Origin: Gammaproteobacteria bacterium
GTDB taxonomy: Bacteria; Pseudomonadota; Gammaproteobacteria; Xanthomonadales; Wenzhouxiangellaceae
Direction of reading: 5' to 3'
DNA length: 64,000 nt
Assembly: GCA_003567685.1 (NCBI GenBank)
Contig: PWYW01000018.1
Coordinates: 62,001-126,000, forward strand
Part shown: positions 26,781-37,934 of the stretch, in pieces
Layout: the number at the start of each line of letters is the position of its first letter
Position numbering within the stretch: the first letter of the stretch is position 1
Position numbers and translations under genes: made by a program
Notes under the pieces: model-generated
Databases searched by the model: none
Seen by the model: only the letters and a program-made list of their open reading frames with translations
Told to the model about the DNA's origin: nothing

Positions 26781-26823
26781 GGAATTATCGGGGTGGCTCG
26801 GACAAAAGGGTCAAACCTGCCCC

Positions 26824-27324
26824 TTAGCCGGCCTCTTGGGCAACCAGAGGCGGCAAAACCGCCGGCGCTTCCTCGGCAGGATGCAGTGTTGCAGCGCTGT
26901 GTCCCTGGGCCAGCAAATAATCCAGCCACTTCAGCAAGGCCTGATTCAGGCGCCAGTTGCGAACCACCAGCCCATGAAGCGGCAGCTCTGGACCGGCAAA
27001 GCGTTGAATGCCCTGCTCCGGGCTGAAAGCCGTAGCCTCGGCCATACGCGCATCATGATAGAGACGAATGTGGGCGTTGGGATTGTGCTGCTGCTCGTTA
27101 CCGATCACGTAGGTCAGGCGCAGGAACGTCGTGTAGTCGTGACGCTCGATGACCTGCAAAAACAGATCCGGCCCGTCACCGATTCTCGACACCAGGGTAT
27201 CGCTACGGCCCAGGCCGTCCGGCAGCAGAATATTCAGAGCCCGAAAAACCGCGCTGTGCAGGTCCGGCAGGCGCCGGGCCAGCACCCGGGTGGGTGGATG
27301 CAGATTGCGCACTCTCGTCAGCAT
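26824..27324 (-). CDS. DUF1249 (YqiB-like) protein
   Basis: The 166-residue protein matches the DUF1249 pattern: RALNILLPDG, a central beta-rich part with FLQVIERHDYTTFLRLTYVIG, and NAHIRLYHDARMAEATAF, comparable to the VRLYHDAMVAEV block of E. coli YqiB. The C-terminus carries NQALLKWLDYLLAQGH. I place the start at the Met before LTRVRNL because the preceding residues are low-complexity and unlike the family. It lies 5 bp after ppsR on the same strand. Molecular function is not known for the family. Confidence 0.85.
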   Translation of the reverse strand: MLTRVRNLHPPTRVLARRLPDLHSAVFRALNILLPDGLGRSDTLVSRIGDGPDLFLQVIERHDYTTFLRLTYVIGNEQQHNPNAHIRLYHDARMAEATAFSPEQGIQRFAGPELPLHGLVVRNWRLNQALLKWLDYLLAQGHSAATLHPAEEAPAVLPPLVAQEAG

Positions 27325-27473
27325 GGCAGGCCTTGGGCTCCTGTGGGTTGAATGGGTCGGACGCTTTTTCACCGCCCGTGAATCACGGACAGCGAGTCTG
27401 GCACTTGGTTCACGGCAATGGCTCTCGCCTGGCGAGGGGTCGCCTCTGCCAGAATCCACCGCGCACAAGCGCG

Positions 27474-28289
27474 TCAGAATACTTCGCGTTGCAGTCCAAG
27501 TTCAAGCAAAATCCGACTGGCCAGTTCCTCAACCGACGAGTCGGTGGTCGACAGCGTGGGCACCTTGTCGGTTCGGAGCAGCGCTTCGGCGGCTTCGACT
27601 TCGTAGCGACACTGTTTGAGGGAGGCGTAGCGGCTGTTGGGGCGACGGTTTTCGCGGATCTGTGACAAGCGCTCGGGGTCGATGGTCAGGCCGAACAGCT
27701 TGGGCAGATGCTGGCGCAGGAAGACCGGCAGCCTTGGCTGTTCGAGATCTTCCTCGGTGAGCGGGTAATTGGCCGCCTTGATGCCGTAGTGCAGCGCCAT
27801 GTACAGGCAGGTGGGCGTTTTGCCCGAACGCGATACGCCAACCAGGATGACATCGGCCTGGTCCAGCTTCTTGCTGATGCCGTCGTCATGGGTCAAGGCA
27901 TAGTTGGTTGCCTCCATGCGGTCCTCATAGGCATGCGAATTGCCCATGCCGTGGGCCTGCCCGACGCGCGGTGACCGACTGACCCCCAGGACTTCCTCCA
28001 ACGGCGTAATGAAGGTGGCGAACATGTCGAACAGGTGTCCCTTGCAGTCCCGCAGGGCGCCGCTGACGTTTTGATCGACGATGGTGCTGAACACCAGCGG
28101 AGGCGCTCCATCCACTTCGGCGGCACGCTCAACCAGCGAGGCGGCATCCCGCGCCTTGTTCTCGGTATCGACGAACGGCAGGCGCACCTGCCGAAAGTCC
28201 AGGTTGGAAAATTGGGTCAACAAACTGTGGCCGAAGGTTTCGGCGGTGATGGCCGTGCCATCGGAGATGAAAAATACGGTTCTGCGCAT
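27474..28289 (-). CDS. ppsR: Phosphoenolpyruvate synthase regulatory protein PpsR (DUF299)
   Basis: PpsR is a bifunctional kinase/pyrophosphorylase that inactivates and reactivates PpsA by reversible ADP-dependent phosphorylation of a Thr next to its catalytic His. The 271-residue protein begins [16 protein letters not shown] and contains the P-loop-like [11 protein letters not shown] and [20 protein letters not shown], all diagnostic. It is divergent from ppsA with 76 bp between starts, the arrangement usual for this regulator and its target. Confidence 0.96.
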   Translation of the reverse strand: MRRTVFFISDGTAITAETFGHSLLTQFSNLDFRQVRLPFVDTENKARDAASLVERAAEVDGAPPLVFSTIVDQNVSGALRDCKGHLFDMFATFITPLEEVLGVSRSPRVGQAHGMGNSHAYEDRMEATNYALTHDDGISKKLDQADVILVGVSRSGKTPTCLYMALHYGIKAANYPLTEEDLEQPRLPVFLRQHLPKLFGLTIDPERLSQIRENRRPNSRYASLKQCRYEVEAAEALLRTDKVPTLSTTDSSVEELASRILLELGLQREVF

Positions 28290-28365
28290 TGGCTTATTTC
28301 GACGGCGGTCAAGGCGCTACAATACGGGCCATTCCACTCACAAACAAGACAGGGTTTTGACCGCG

Positions 28366-30723
<2,358 letters not shown>

Positions 30724-30746
30724 ATGGGCTCAGCTGGCTGTCTGCT

Positions 30747-30773
30747 CACTGGCGCGCAAGATGCGCGCCAGTG
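30747..30773. terminator. Terminator-like hairpin between ppsA and orn
   Basis: Positions 30747-30757 (CACTGGCGCGC) pair perfectly with 30763-30773 around a 5-nt AAGAT loop, giving an 11-bp GC-rich stem in the 63-bp gap between convergent genes. No T-tract follows on either strand, so it may be a weak or Rho-assisted bidirectional terminator. Confidence 0.65.
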
Positions 30774-30786
30774 CAAAGGCATTCGT

Positions 30787-31338
30787 TCAACCCTGCCCTG
30801 CCAGCGGGCCCATGAACCGCCGATAATAGCGAAGCTCGTCAATCGAATCCCGAATGTCATCAAGCGCCAAGTGACGGCTGTCTTTTTCGAAACCCGCGGC
30901 GATCTCCGGTGCCCAGCGCCGGGCCAGCTCCTTGATGGTGCTGACGTCCAGGTTTCGGTAATGAAAGAACGCTTCAAGCTCGGGCATGTGACGGGCCAGA
31001 AAACGCCGATCCTGACCAATCGAGTTGCCGCACATCGGCGAGCTGCCCGCCGGCAGATGCTGGCTCAGGAACGCCAGGGTTTGCCGCTCGGCCGAGGCCA
31101 CATCCACAGTGCTGTCGAGACAGCGCCCGACCAGGCCGGATTCGCTATGTGTACGGGTACACCACTCGTCCATCTGCGCCAGTCGCGCCTGCGGTGTGGC
31201 AATGGCAAAGACCGGGCCAATCGCAATCTCTTCAAGCTGGCTGTCGGTCACTACCGTGGCAATCTCGATAATCAGATCGCTGTCCGGGTCAAGCCCGGTC
31301 ATTTCAAGATCAATCCAGACCAGATGACTGGCATCCAT
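30787..31338 (-). CDS. orn: Oligoribonuclease
   Basis: Orn degrades di- and short oligoribonucleotides, including the pGpG left after c-di-GMP turnover. The 183-residue DEDDh exonuclease shows [10 protein letters not shown] (Asp10, Glu12), [11 protein letters not shown] with the third acidic residue, the Tyr-region [18 protein letters not shown], and [18 protein letters not shown] with the His/Asp of ExoIII. I choose the ATG at 31338; a TTG two codons upstream is also in frame. It is divergent from rsgA, the conserved orn/rsgA pairing of gammaproteobacteria. Confidence 0.96.
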   Translation of the reverse strand: MDASHLVWIDLEMTGLDPDSDLIIEIATVVTDSQLEEIAIGPVFAIATPQARLAQMDEWCTRTHSESGLVGRCLDSTVDVASAERQTLAFLSQHLPAGSSPMCGNSIGQDRRFLARHMPELEAFFHYRNLDVSTIKELARRWAPEIAAGFEKDSRHLALDDIRDSIDELRYYRRFMGPLAGQG

Positions 31339-31382
31339 GGGCAACTCGCTCGGGTGGGGAAACGCCGATCAATATATCAGCC

Positions 31383-32303
31383 ATGGGTGGTCGGGTGACT
31401 GCCAGTGTCGACGTCAACGCGCTGGTGGTCGAGGCCTATGCCAACCGCGGCGTCGCCGTGCGCCAGGATGGCCGGCTGGCCCCGTTTCACTTTCCGCGCA
31501 AGCTGGTCAGACCGCTGCCGGGCGACCATATCGAGCTGAGTAGCGACGACCGCCTGCTTGGCATCGCTCCGCGCCGCAACGAATTCGGGCGCGGCGACCC
31601 GAAGGGCCGCTTTCGACCGGTCGCCGCCAACCTCGACCAGGCCGTCATTGTCATTGCCGCCGAACCCGCACCCAGTCCCGATCTGCTTCACCGCTACCTG
31701 GCCGCCGCGCTGATTGCAGGCATTCGCCCGATCGTGGTCATCAACAAAGACGACCTCCCCTTGCCCGATCAACCACCGTTCAACGAACTCGATGCTCTTG
31801 ATGCCTTGGGTGTTGTCACCGTCAGGACGCGATGCAAGCCGATTATCGAGATTGATCGACTGGAGACGCAATTGGCGGGGAAGACCAGTCTGCTGGCCGG
31901 GCAGTCGGGTGTCGGCAAGACATCGCTACTGAACGCCCTCATACCGGATCTGGACGCCCAGACTGGCGCGCTGTCAGCGGTGACTGGAAAAGGCCGCCAT
32001 ACAACCACTTCCGCCACACTTCACCCTCGGCCTGGCCAAGGCGCTGTCATCGACTCACCCGGGGTCTGGGAATACGGCCTCTGGGCAATGCCAATCGAGC
32101 AGCTGATGCTGGGCTTTCCCGACGTTCAGGCACATGCAAATGACTGCCGGTTCAGGAATTGCAGCCATGATCACGAGCCGGGTTGCGCGGTGCGGGCGGC
32201 GGTGGACTCGGGCAAGATTCATCCGGGACGCTATCAGGCGTGGCGCCGCTTGTTGGCAGAACAGAAGCGTCTCGGTGGCCTCCGGGGTACACTACAGCGG
32301 TAG
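31383..32303 (+). CDS. rsgA: Ribosome small-subunit-dependent GTPase RsgA
   Basis: RsgA is a circularly permuted GTPase that assists late 30S maturation. The 306-residue protein has an N-terminal OB fold, then G4 (NKDD) before G1 (GQSGVGKTSLLNAL) and G3 (DSPG), which is the permuted order. A C-terminal zinc knuckle uses the Cys-x4-Cys-x-His-x5-Cys pattern around DCRFRNCSHDHEPGC. The start used is ATG; a GTG four codons later is possible. Only about 45 bp separate it from divergent orn. Confidence 0.95.
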   Translation: MGGRVTASVDVNALVVEAYANRGVAVRQDGRLAPFHFPRKLVRPLPGDHIELSSDDRLLGIAPRRNEFGRGDPKGRFRPVAANLDQAVIVIAAEPAPSPDLLHRYLAAALIAGIRPIVVINKDDLPLPDQPPFNELDALDALGVVTVRTRCKPIIEIDRLETQLAGKTSLLAGQSGVGKTSLLNALIPDLDAQTGALSAVTGKGRHTTTSATLHPRPGQGAVIDSPGVWEYGLWAMPIEQLMLGFPDVQAHANDCRFRNCSHDHEPGCAVRAAVDSGKIHPGRYQAWRRLLAEQKRLGGLRGTLQR

Positions 32304-32343
32304 GGGAGGATTTTGTACCGACACGAGGGAGCACACAGGAAAC

Positions 32344-32652
32344 ATGACCATGATCAGGAAATTCGCTACTGCTGGCATCTTCTTGCTTCTGGCGGTCGCC
32401 TGGCCGCCAGTACAGGCTGATATTTTGCTGATTGAAAAGGTTGAACAGCGTATGCAGCTCGACCTGCCGGGCAATGGCATGCGGATGGCCGACGTCGAAA
32501 ATCGCTTCGGCGAGCCCCGTGAGCGCCGTGCTGCAGTCGGCGACCCTCCCATAACTCGCTGGGTTTACGAAGACTACAGCGTGTTCTTCGAGCACGACCA
32601 GGTCATCGAAAGCGTTCTGCATCCGGAACGTGTCAGTCAACACGAGCCCTGA
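32344..32652 (+). CDS. Small exported protein, SmpA/BamE-like pattern
   Basis: The 102-residue precursor has a clear signal peptide (MTMIRKFATAGIFLLLAVAW, cleavage near VQA-D). The mature 70-odd residues include MRMADVENRFGEPRERRAA and RWVYEDYSVFFEHDQVIESV. This pattern of 'sets up V..xFG.P', a W-Y strand and a final strand is reminiscent of the SmpA/OmlA (BamE-like) fold, but there is no lipobox. It lies between rsgA and aguA, 18 bp before the latter. I do not recognise a named family. Function unknown; a periplasmic role is all that can be supported. Confidence 0.75.
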   Translation: MTMIRKFATAGIFLLLAVAWPPVQADILLIEKVEQRMQLDLPGNGMRMADVENRFGEPRERRAAVGDPPITRWVYEDYSVFFEHDQVIESVLHPERVSQHEP

Positions 32653-32670
32653 CGCAGAAAGGCTTCGAGC

Positions 32671-33660
32671 ATGGCTGAAACCCTTGCGCGACTGCCGGCC
32701 GAATGGAGTCGGCAGAAAGCGACGCTGCTTGCTTTCCCATCAGCCAGTGGAGATTGGCGTGGCCAATTGGCCGGTATTCGTCAGGAATATCGTCGACTGA
32801 TCGATGCTATCAGCCGTTTCCAGTCCGTCATCCTGCTCACACCGCCCGAAGAGCCGGAGCTTTCCGGTGAGTGGTCCGGGCAGGAAAGCGTCGTGTGTCT
32901 ACCCGTCAGCATCAATGACACCTGGTGCCGGGACTACGGGCCAATTTGTGTTCACCGGGACCAGGAAACCCAGGCACTGGATTTCCATTTCGATGGCTGG
33001 GGAGGCAAGTACGACGCAAGCCTCGATAATCGAGTGAATCGCACGCTGGCCGATCATCCGGCGTTTTCCAACTATCGTTTCAAATCGCTGTCGTTCGAAC
33101 TGGAAGGCGGAGCGATCGAGTCTGATGGCATAGGCAGCTTGCTGGTCAACTGGCACTGCCTGCAAACCCGGCACGCCGAACTCGACCGTCAGGAGCTTGA
33201 ACGGGAGCTTTGCCGGTTATTGGCCGTTGACCGGGTGATTGGCATCGATGTGCCGCCGACCGAGGGCGATGATACCGATGGCCATATCGATACGCTGGCC
33301 CGCTTCGTTGATGAGCAAACGATTGCCTGGCAGCGCCAGGCCGACGCTGAGCGAAGCGAACGGATCGAAACCCAGCTGCAGGCGCTTCGCCGGCCGGACG
33401 GCACACGCTATCGACTGATCGCTTTGCCACAGCCGACGGGCTTTGACCCCGGACTTCCGGCCAATTACGCCAATTTTCTGTTCGTCAACGGCGGTTGCCT
33501 GGTACCAGCCTACGATGTTCCTGCCGACGAAGAGGCAAGGATGATGCTTGCTCAAGCGTTGCCCGAGCATGAAGTCATCAGCGTGTCCTCGGCAATACTG
33601 ATCAGCCAGTTCGGTAGTATTCACTGCGCCACAATGCACATCCCGGAGTCCCATTCATGA
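32671..33660 (+). CDS. aguA: Agmatine deiminase
   Basis: The enzyme hydrolyses agmatine to N-carbamoylputrescine and ammonia. The 329-residue protein is of the PAD/AguA fold: TWCRDYGP near residue 90, LEGGAIE, GDDTDGHIDTLARF with the catalytic His, and the nucleophile Cys319 in SIHCATMH close to the C-terminus. A good AAAGG site precedes the ATG. The stop overlaps the start of aguB (ATGA), as expected for a two-step pathway from agmatine to putrescine. Confidence 0.93.
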   Translation: MAETLARLPAEWSRQKATLLAFPSASGDWRGQLAGIRQEYRRLIDAISRFQSVILLTPPEEPELSGEWSGQESVVCLPVSINDTWCRDYGPICVHRDQETQALDFHFDGWGGKYDASLDNRVNRTLADHPAFSNYRFKSLSFELEGGAIESDGIGSLLVNWHCLQTRHAELDRQELERELCRLLAVDRVIGIDVPPTEGDDTDGHIDTLARFVDEQTIAWQRQADAERSERIETQLQALRRPDGTRYRLIALPQPTGFDPGLPANYANFLFVNGGCLVPAYDVPADEEARMMLAQALPEHEVISVSSAILISQFGSIHCATMHIPESHS

Positions 33661-34541
33661 GCGCGTACCGACGCGTCGCGGTGGTCCAGCACGCCATGTG
33701 CGAAGACCTCGACCGAAATTACGATGCCACCCTGGCTGGCATCGAGAGAGCTGCCCGCCAGGGCGCGGAACTGATTCTGCTGCCCGAGCTCCACGCCAGC
33801 GAGTACTTCTGCAAATACCAGGATCCTGACCTGTTTGACCTGGCCGAGCCGCTCGACGGCCCGACCCGACGGATGCTCTCGGACGCCGCTCGCCAGTTCG
33901 AGGTCGTGATCGTCGGCAGTCTGTTCGAACACCGCGCGCCTGGCCTGGCTCACAACACGGCCGTGGTGATGGAGCGTGACGGCAGCCTGGCCGGTGTTTA
34001 TCGCAAGATGCACATCCCGGATGACCCAGGCTACAACGAGAAATTCTATTTCACCCCCGGCGACCTGGGCTTCGAGCCCATCGACACCAGCGCCGGCCGA
34101 CTGGGCGTGCTGGTGTGCTGGGACCAGTGGTACCCCGAGGCTGCGCGCTTGATGGCGCTGGCCGGCGCCGAGATTCTGCTCTACCCGACGGCAATCGGCA
34201 AAGACCCTAACGACGACGAAGACGAGCAGCTGCGTCAGCTTGATGCCTGGCGCACCATTCAGCGCGGTCATGCCGTGGCCAATGGATTACCGGTGCTGGC
34301 CTGCAACCGGGTGGGTTTCGAGCCCGATCGCTCAGGTGGTGGCTGCGATGCCGAGTTCTGGGGCCACAGCCTGATCATCGGTCCGCAAGGTGAGATCATC
34401 GATGAAGCCGGCACTGACGCCGAAGTGCTGATTGCCGATCTGGATATGGCGCGCGGTGAACAGGTGCGACGGCTGTGGCCGTTCCTGAGAGACCGCCGAA
34501 TCGACGCCTATCAGGATCTTCTCAAGCGCTGGCGGAAATAG
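33657..34541 (+). CDS. aguB: N-carbamoylputrescine amidohydrolase
   Basis: This nitrilase-superfamily enzyme releases putrescine, ammonia and CO2 from N-carbamoylputrescine. The 294-residue protein shows the Glu-Lys-Cys triad: Glu44 in LLPELHAS, Lys117 in YRKMHIPDD and Cys154 in VLVCWDQWYPE. The motifs and the overlap with aguA make the substrate assignment strong. No arginine decarboxylase gene is in the window, so agmatine must come from elsewhere. Confidence 0.94.
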   Translation: MSAYRRVAVVQHAMCEDLDRNYDATLAGIERAARQGAELILLPELHASEYFCKYQDPDLFDLAEPLDGPTRRMLSDAARQFEVVIVGSLFEHRAPGLAHNTAVVMERDGSLAGVYRKMHIPDDPGYNEKFYFTPGDLGFEPIDTSAGRLGVLVCWDQWYPEAARLMALAGAEILLYPTAIGKDPNDDEDEQLRQLDAWRTIQRGHAVANGLPVLACNRVGFEPDRSGGGCDAEFWGHSLIIGPQGEIIDEAGTDAEVLIADLDMARGEQVRRLWPFLRDRRIDAYQDLLKRWRK

Positions 34542-35344
34542 AAACCAGGGTTATCGTCGAAACCCTGATACGTAAAGAAAAAGGCGTCAGAAAACCAGTC
34601 GGCTGCCGGCACGTAGCCCTGCTCATGATTCTATGAGACCAGTCTGAGGATCCGGTGCCTTTAGAGGGCTCCGAGCATCCGGTGGCGCCAGGTGCTTCGG
34701 GCCAACCGGGGCGTTCGGCTTGCCTGCCATCTTCAGGCTCAAGGGAGCTTGAGTGACCTCGAGATCACACTTTCGGAGCGGAAGGGTTTGCGACCTCGTT
34801 GAGCTTGGTGCCAGCGGATGGAGGCTGAGGGTTACCAGAAGGCTTCCGCGCCCCGACCGGCCCGAAGCACCTAACGCCCCCCGATGCAGCAGGCTGAAAG
34901 ATCGCAGGGGGAAAACCCGCCCGTTCCTCTAAACCATCAGCGGGGAGTGGTGTTGGCTGTTGGCGAGCGCTGGCGCGCGGCGGCGGGCACGGTGGATCAG
35001 CGGTTTCAGGCGCCCGGGACTCAACCCGAAACCGCAGAGCCTTCAATGGCCTCGGTGGTATTCGTTGGCACCCAAGCTCCTTTGAACCCGCTGAATCGAC
35101 ACCGCCGGATAGCGCCAGCCCTCGCCAGCAGCCGGCACCGCTCGCCGCCGGCCCGCAAGTTCTCCGTATCGGAGTCCATGGCCGATTTATCTGCGTAACC
35201 TGCAAGATTCCTGAAGAATCCGGCAACCAAAGCTCGAATCAGCTCGAAGCTCCCAGGCATCGCTGTCGGGTCGAGCTCGGTTATCATTGACGGTTTGCCG
35301 AGCGGCCCTCGCGGCCGATCAATCAAAGCCGGGAACTACACGCC
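34542..35344. other. Gene-free 800-bp region with inverted and direct repeats
   Basis: I find no convincing gene here. Just after aguB, 34546-34552 and 34561-34567 (CAGGGTT/AACCCTG) form a hairpin. Downstream, 34691-34713 and 34849-34871 are inverted repeats with 20 of 23 bases complementary, including an unbroken 13-base arm (34691-34703 against 34859-34871). A 12-base direct repeat (11 identical) occurs at 34646-34657 and 34673-34684. Smaller hairpins lie at 34738-34753 and 35162-35174. The open frames that cross it are low-complexity and share no motif with known families. It may be a dispersed repeat, a decayed gene, or a structured RNA; it also must hold the purB promoter. Confidence 0.6.
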
Positions 35345-36724
35345 ATGGAACTGACCTCTTTGACTGCCCTGTCGCCGCTGGATGGCCGTTACGGCAGCCG
35401 TCTGGACGACCTGAGAACGCTGTGCTCGGAAGCCGGCCTGATTCGCCAGCGGGTGACCGTGGAGGTCGCCTGGTTCAAGGCCCTGGCCGGGCATAAGGAT
35501 TTTACCGCCCTGCCCGCCCTGCAACCGGACGATGCTGCCTTCCTGGACGGCCTGGTCGAGCGGTTCTCTGCCGACGATGCCGCCGAAGTCAAGGCGATTG
35601 AGCGAACCACGAATCACGACGTCAAGGCCGTCGAATACTGGCTGAAGCAGCGGATGGGCGAGCGCCCCCGGCTGGTGCCGTACCTGGAATTTGTCCACTT
35701 TGCCTGCACGTCCGAAGACATCAACAATCTGTCCTGGGCGCTGATCATCAAGGGTTCGATCGAGCACAGCCTGGACCCGCTGCTGGCGCGTCTTGACGAA
35801 CGGCTGCAGAGCATGTCCGTTGACCATGCCGATCTGCCCATGCTTTCGCGCACTCACGGGCAAACCGCCTCACCCACCACCCTGGGCAAGGAACTGGCCA
35901 ACGTGGTTTTCCGCCTGCGTCGCCAGCGCCGTCTGCTCAACCAGGTTGAGCTGACCGGCAAGATCAACGGGGCCGTGGGCAATTTCAACGCTCATCTGGC
36001 GGCCTGCCCGGACCTCGACTGGCCCACCCTGGCCCGCGACTTTGTCGAAAGCCTGGGCCTGGTCTGGCACCCGTACACCACCCAGATCGAGCCGCACGAC
36101 ATGACCGCCGAAGTGGCCCATGCCCTGGTTCGCATCAATACCGTTTTGCTGGATTTTGCCCGCGACGCCTGGGGTTATGTCTCGCTTGGCTACTTCAAGC
36201 AAAAGCTTATCGAGGGTGAAGTCGGTTCCTCCACCATGCCGCACAAGGTCAACCCGATCGACTTCGAGAACGGTGAAGGCAACCTGGGTCTGGCCAATGC
36301 ACTACTGGAACACCTGGCGGCCAAGCTGCCGGTGTCTCGCTGGCAACGCGACCTGACCGATTCCACCGTGCAACGCAGCATTGGGTCGGCCTTTGGCTAT
36401 TGCGCCCTGGCCTGGGGATCGATCCTGCGTGGCCTGGACCGCATCGCGCCCGATCCGGAACGCCTGGCGGCCGACCTGGATCGTTCGTGGGAGGTGCTCG
36501 CTGAACCGGTCCAGACCATCATGAGAATGCATGGCGTGCCCGAAGCCTATGAAAAACTCAAGGCGCTGACGCGCGGCCAGGGCATCAGCCAGCAAGCCCT
36601 GATCGAGTTCGTCGAGCAACTGGATATTCCCGCGGAAGACCGCCAGCGTCTGCTGGAGATGACCCCCGGCAGCTATACCGGCAACGCCGCCGAGATGGCC
36701 CGGGCCATCACGCGTTACGTCTGA
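35345..36724 (+). CDS. purB: Adenylosuccinate lyase
   Basis: PurB catalyses two fumarate-releasing steps in purine synthesis (SAICAR to AICAR and adenylosuccinate to AMP). The 459-residue protein has SLTALSPLDGRYGSR at the N-terminus, the FVHFACTSEDINNLSWALI region, LSRTHGQTASPTTLGKE with the catalytic His, and the superfamily signature GSSTMPHKVNPIDFEN near residue 296. Length equals the proteobacterial family. The next gene starts 15 bp after it. Confidence 0.97.
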   Translation: MELTSLTALSPLDGRYGSRLDDLRTLCSEAGLIRQRVTVEVAWFKALAGHKDFTALPALQPDDAAFLDGLVERFSADDAAEVKAIERTTNHDVKAVEYWLKQRMGERPRLVPYLEFVHFACTSEDINNLSWALIIKGSIEHSLDPLLARLDERLQSMSVDHADLPMLSRTHGQTASPTTLGKELANVVFRLRRQRRLLNQVELTGKINGAVGNFNAHLAACPDLDWPTLARDFVESLGLVWHPYTTQIEPHDMTAEVAHALVRINTVLLDFARDAWGYVSLGYFKQKLIEGEVGSSTMPHKVNPIDFENGEGNLGLANALLEHLAAKLPVSRWQRDLTDSTVQRSIGSAFGYCALAWGSILRGLDRIAPDPERLAADLDRSWEVLAEPVQTIMRMHGVPEAYEKLKALTRGQGISQQALIEFVEQLDIPAEDRQRLLEMTPGSYTGNAAEMARAITRYV

Positions 36725-36739
36725 GGCGGACGAGCACCT

Positions 36740-37852
36740 GTGATCGCTCGATTGGAACCTTTTGACCAGGCGCGCTTCCTGGCTGAATTCTGGCAGCGCA
36801 AGCCCTGTTTCATCCCCGGCTGGCTGCCGGTCAGGCCGTGCCCGCTGTCTACGCTGATGACGCTGATCGATGAGCATGAACTGCCTGCTCGACTGGTACG
36901 TGGCAGCCAGGCGGCCGGCGACTGGCAACTGGAGCACGGGCCGTTCCAGTTTGACGACCTCCCTCATGGCGACAGTGACTGGACCGTGCTGGTCCAGGAA
37001 ATCGACAAGGTCTACCCGCCTGCCGCTGAACTGATGCAGGCGTTTCGCTTTCTGCCCGACTGGTGCCTGGACGATGTGATGGTGTCATGGGCGGCCGACG
37101 GCGGTTCGGTGGGTCCCCACCTGGATGCTTATGACGTGTTCCTGGTTCAGACCGAAGGACGGCGCCGATGGCAGCTTGCCGAGGGCCAGGGGTTTGAAGC
37201 CGATACACGCTTCGAACTGGCCCTGCTGAAAGACTGGCACGCGCAGACCGAACTGCTGGCAAAGCCCGGCGATGTGCTCTACCTGCCCGCCGGCTATGCA
37301 CATCACGGCGTGGCCGACGGGCCGTGCCAGACCTGGTCGGTGGGCATCCGCACGCCCTCCGGTCCGGAATTTTTGATGTCGCTGGTCGAGCAGCTGGCCA
37401 ACAGCGCCCGGCGCTGGCCGAGACTGTCACTGGGCGCGATCAAGGCCGAGCACGGCGCCCGGATAAGCCCTGCCCAGCTCGCCGAGCTCCGGCAGCTGAT
37501 GAGCGACTGCCTGGCGATGGACGATCAGGCGCTGGAGCAACTGGCCGGCAGTTTCCTGAGCAGCTGGCGACTCTGGCCAGCCAATGACACCGCCGAGCCC
37601 GAGGACAACGACGAACTCCGGCAACGGCTGGCCGGCGACAGTGCGGTTCGCCTGCACCCGGCAAGCCGATTGGCGGTGACTGGATCAGGCGATCACACGC
37701 GGCTGTTTGTCAATGGACACGAGATCCCGTGTTCGCCCGAACTGACCAACTCCCTGACGCAGGCGCGTGCGCTGGATGAACGCTGGCTGGGTTACCCAGT
37801 AGCGCTGGAGGCCCTGCTTGAGGCCGAAGCCCTCGAACTTTGGTCGGATTAG
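36740..37852 (+). CDS. roxA: Ribosomal protein uL16 arginine 3-hydroxylase (RoxA/YcfD-like)
   Basis: RoxA is a 2-oxoglutarate/Fe(II) oxygenase that hydroxylates an Arg of ribosomal protein L16 (uL16). The 370-residue protein has the JmjC/cupin HxD...H triad: His127 and Asp129 in GPHLDAYD, and His188 in PAGYAHHG. The winged-helix-like C-terminal part typical of YcfD follows. The N-terminal FWQRKPCFIPGWLP motif is diagnostic. It starts with GTG 15 bp after purB and is probably cotranscribed. Confidence 0.9.
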   Translation: MIARLEPFDQARFLAEFWQRKPCFIPGWLPVRPCPLSTLMTLIDEHELPARLVRGSQAAGDWQLEHGPFQFDDLPHGDSDWTVLVQEIDKVYPPAAELMQAFRFLPDWCLDDVMVSWAADGGSVGPHLDAYDVFLVQTEGRRRWQLAEGQGFEADTRFELALLKDWHAQTELLAKPGDVLYLPAGYAHHGVADGPCQTWSVGIRTPSGPEFLMSLVEQLANSARRWPRLSLGAIKAEHGARISPAQLAELRQLMSDCLAMDDQALEQLAGSFLSSWRLWPANDTAEPEDNDELRQRLAGDSAVRLHPASRLAVTGSGDHTRLFVNGHEIPCSPELTNSLTQARALDERWLGYPVALEALLEAEALELWSD

Positions 37853-37886
37853 CGGCTTTCGCTGCCCAAGAAGTGCCTGACACCGT

Positions 37887-37892
37887 TATAAT
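37887..37892 (+). promoter_or_regulatory. Candidate -10 element for sucA-sucB-lpdA
   Basis: A perfect TATAAT lies 42 bp upstream of the sucA ATG in the short intergenic space after roxA. No good -35 hexamer is visible 17 bp upstream (TGCCCA at best), so an activator-dependent promoter would fit. Sequence match only. Confidence 0.45.
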
Positions 37893-37934
37893 CTTGGGTT
37901 GTTCCCCACTTTCTGAATCCTGGGCGTCCATTCC

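Noticed and set aside
34765-35226. 153-codon minus-strand frame in the gene-free region
   Set aside because: Pro/Ala/Arg/Gly-rich, no ribosome site, no motifs; more likely chance in GC-rich non-coding DNA.
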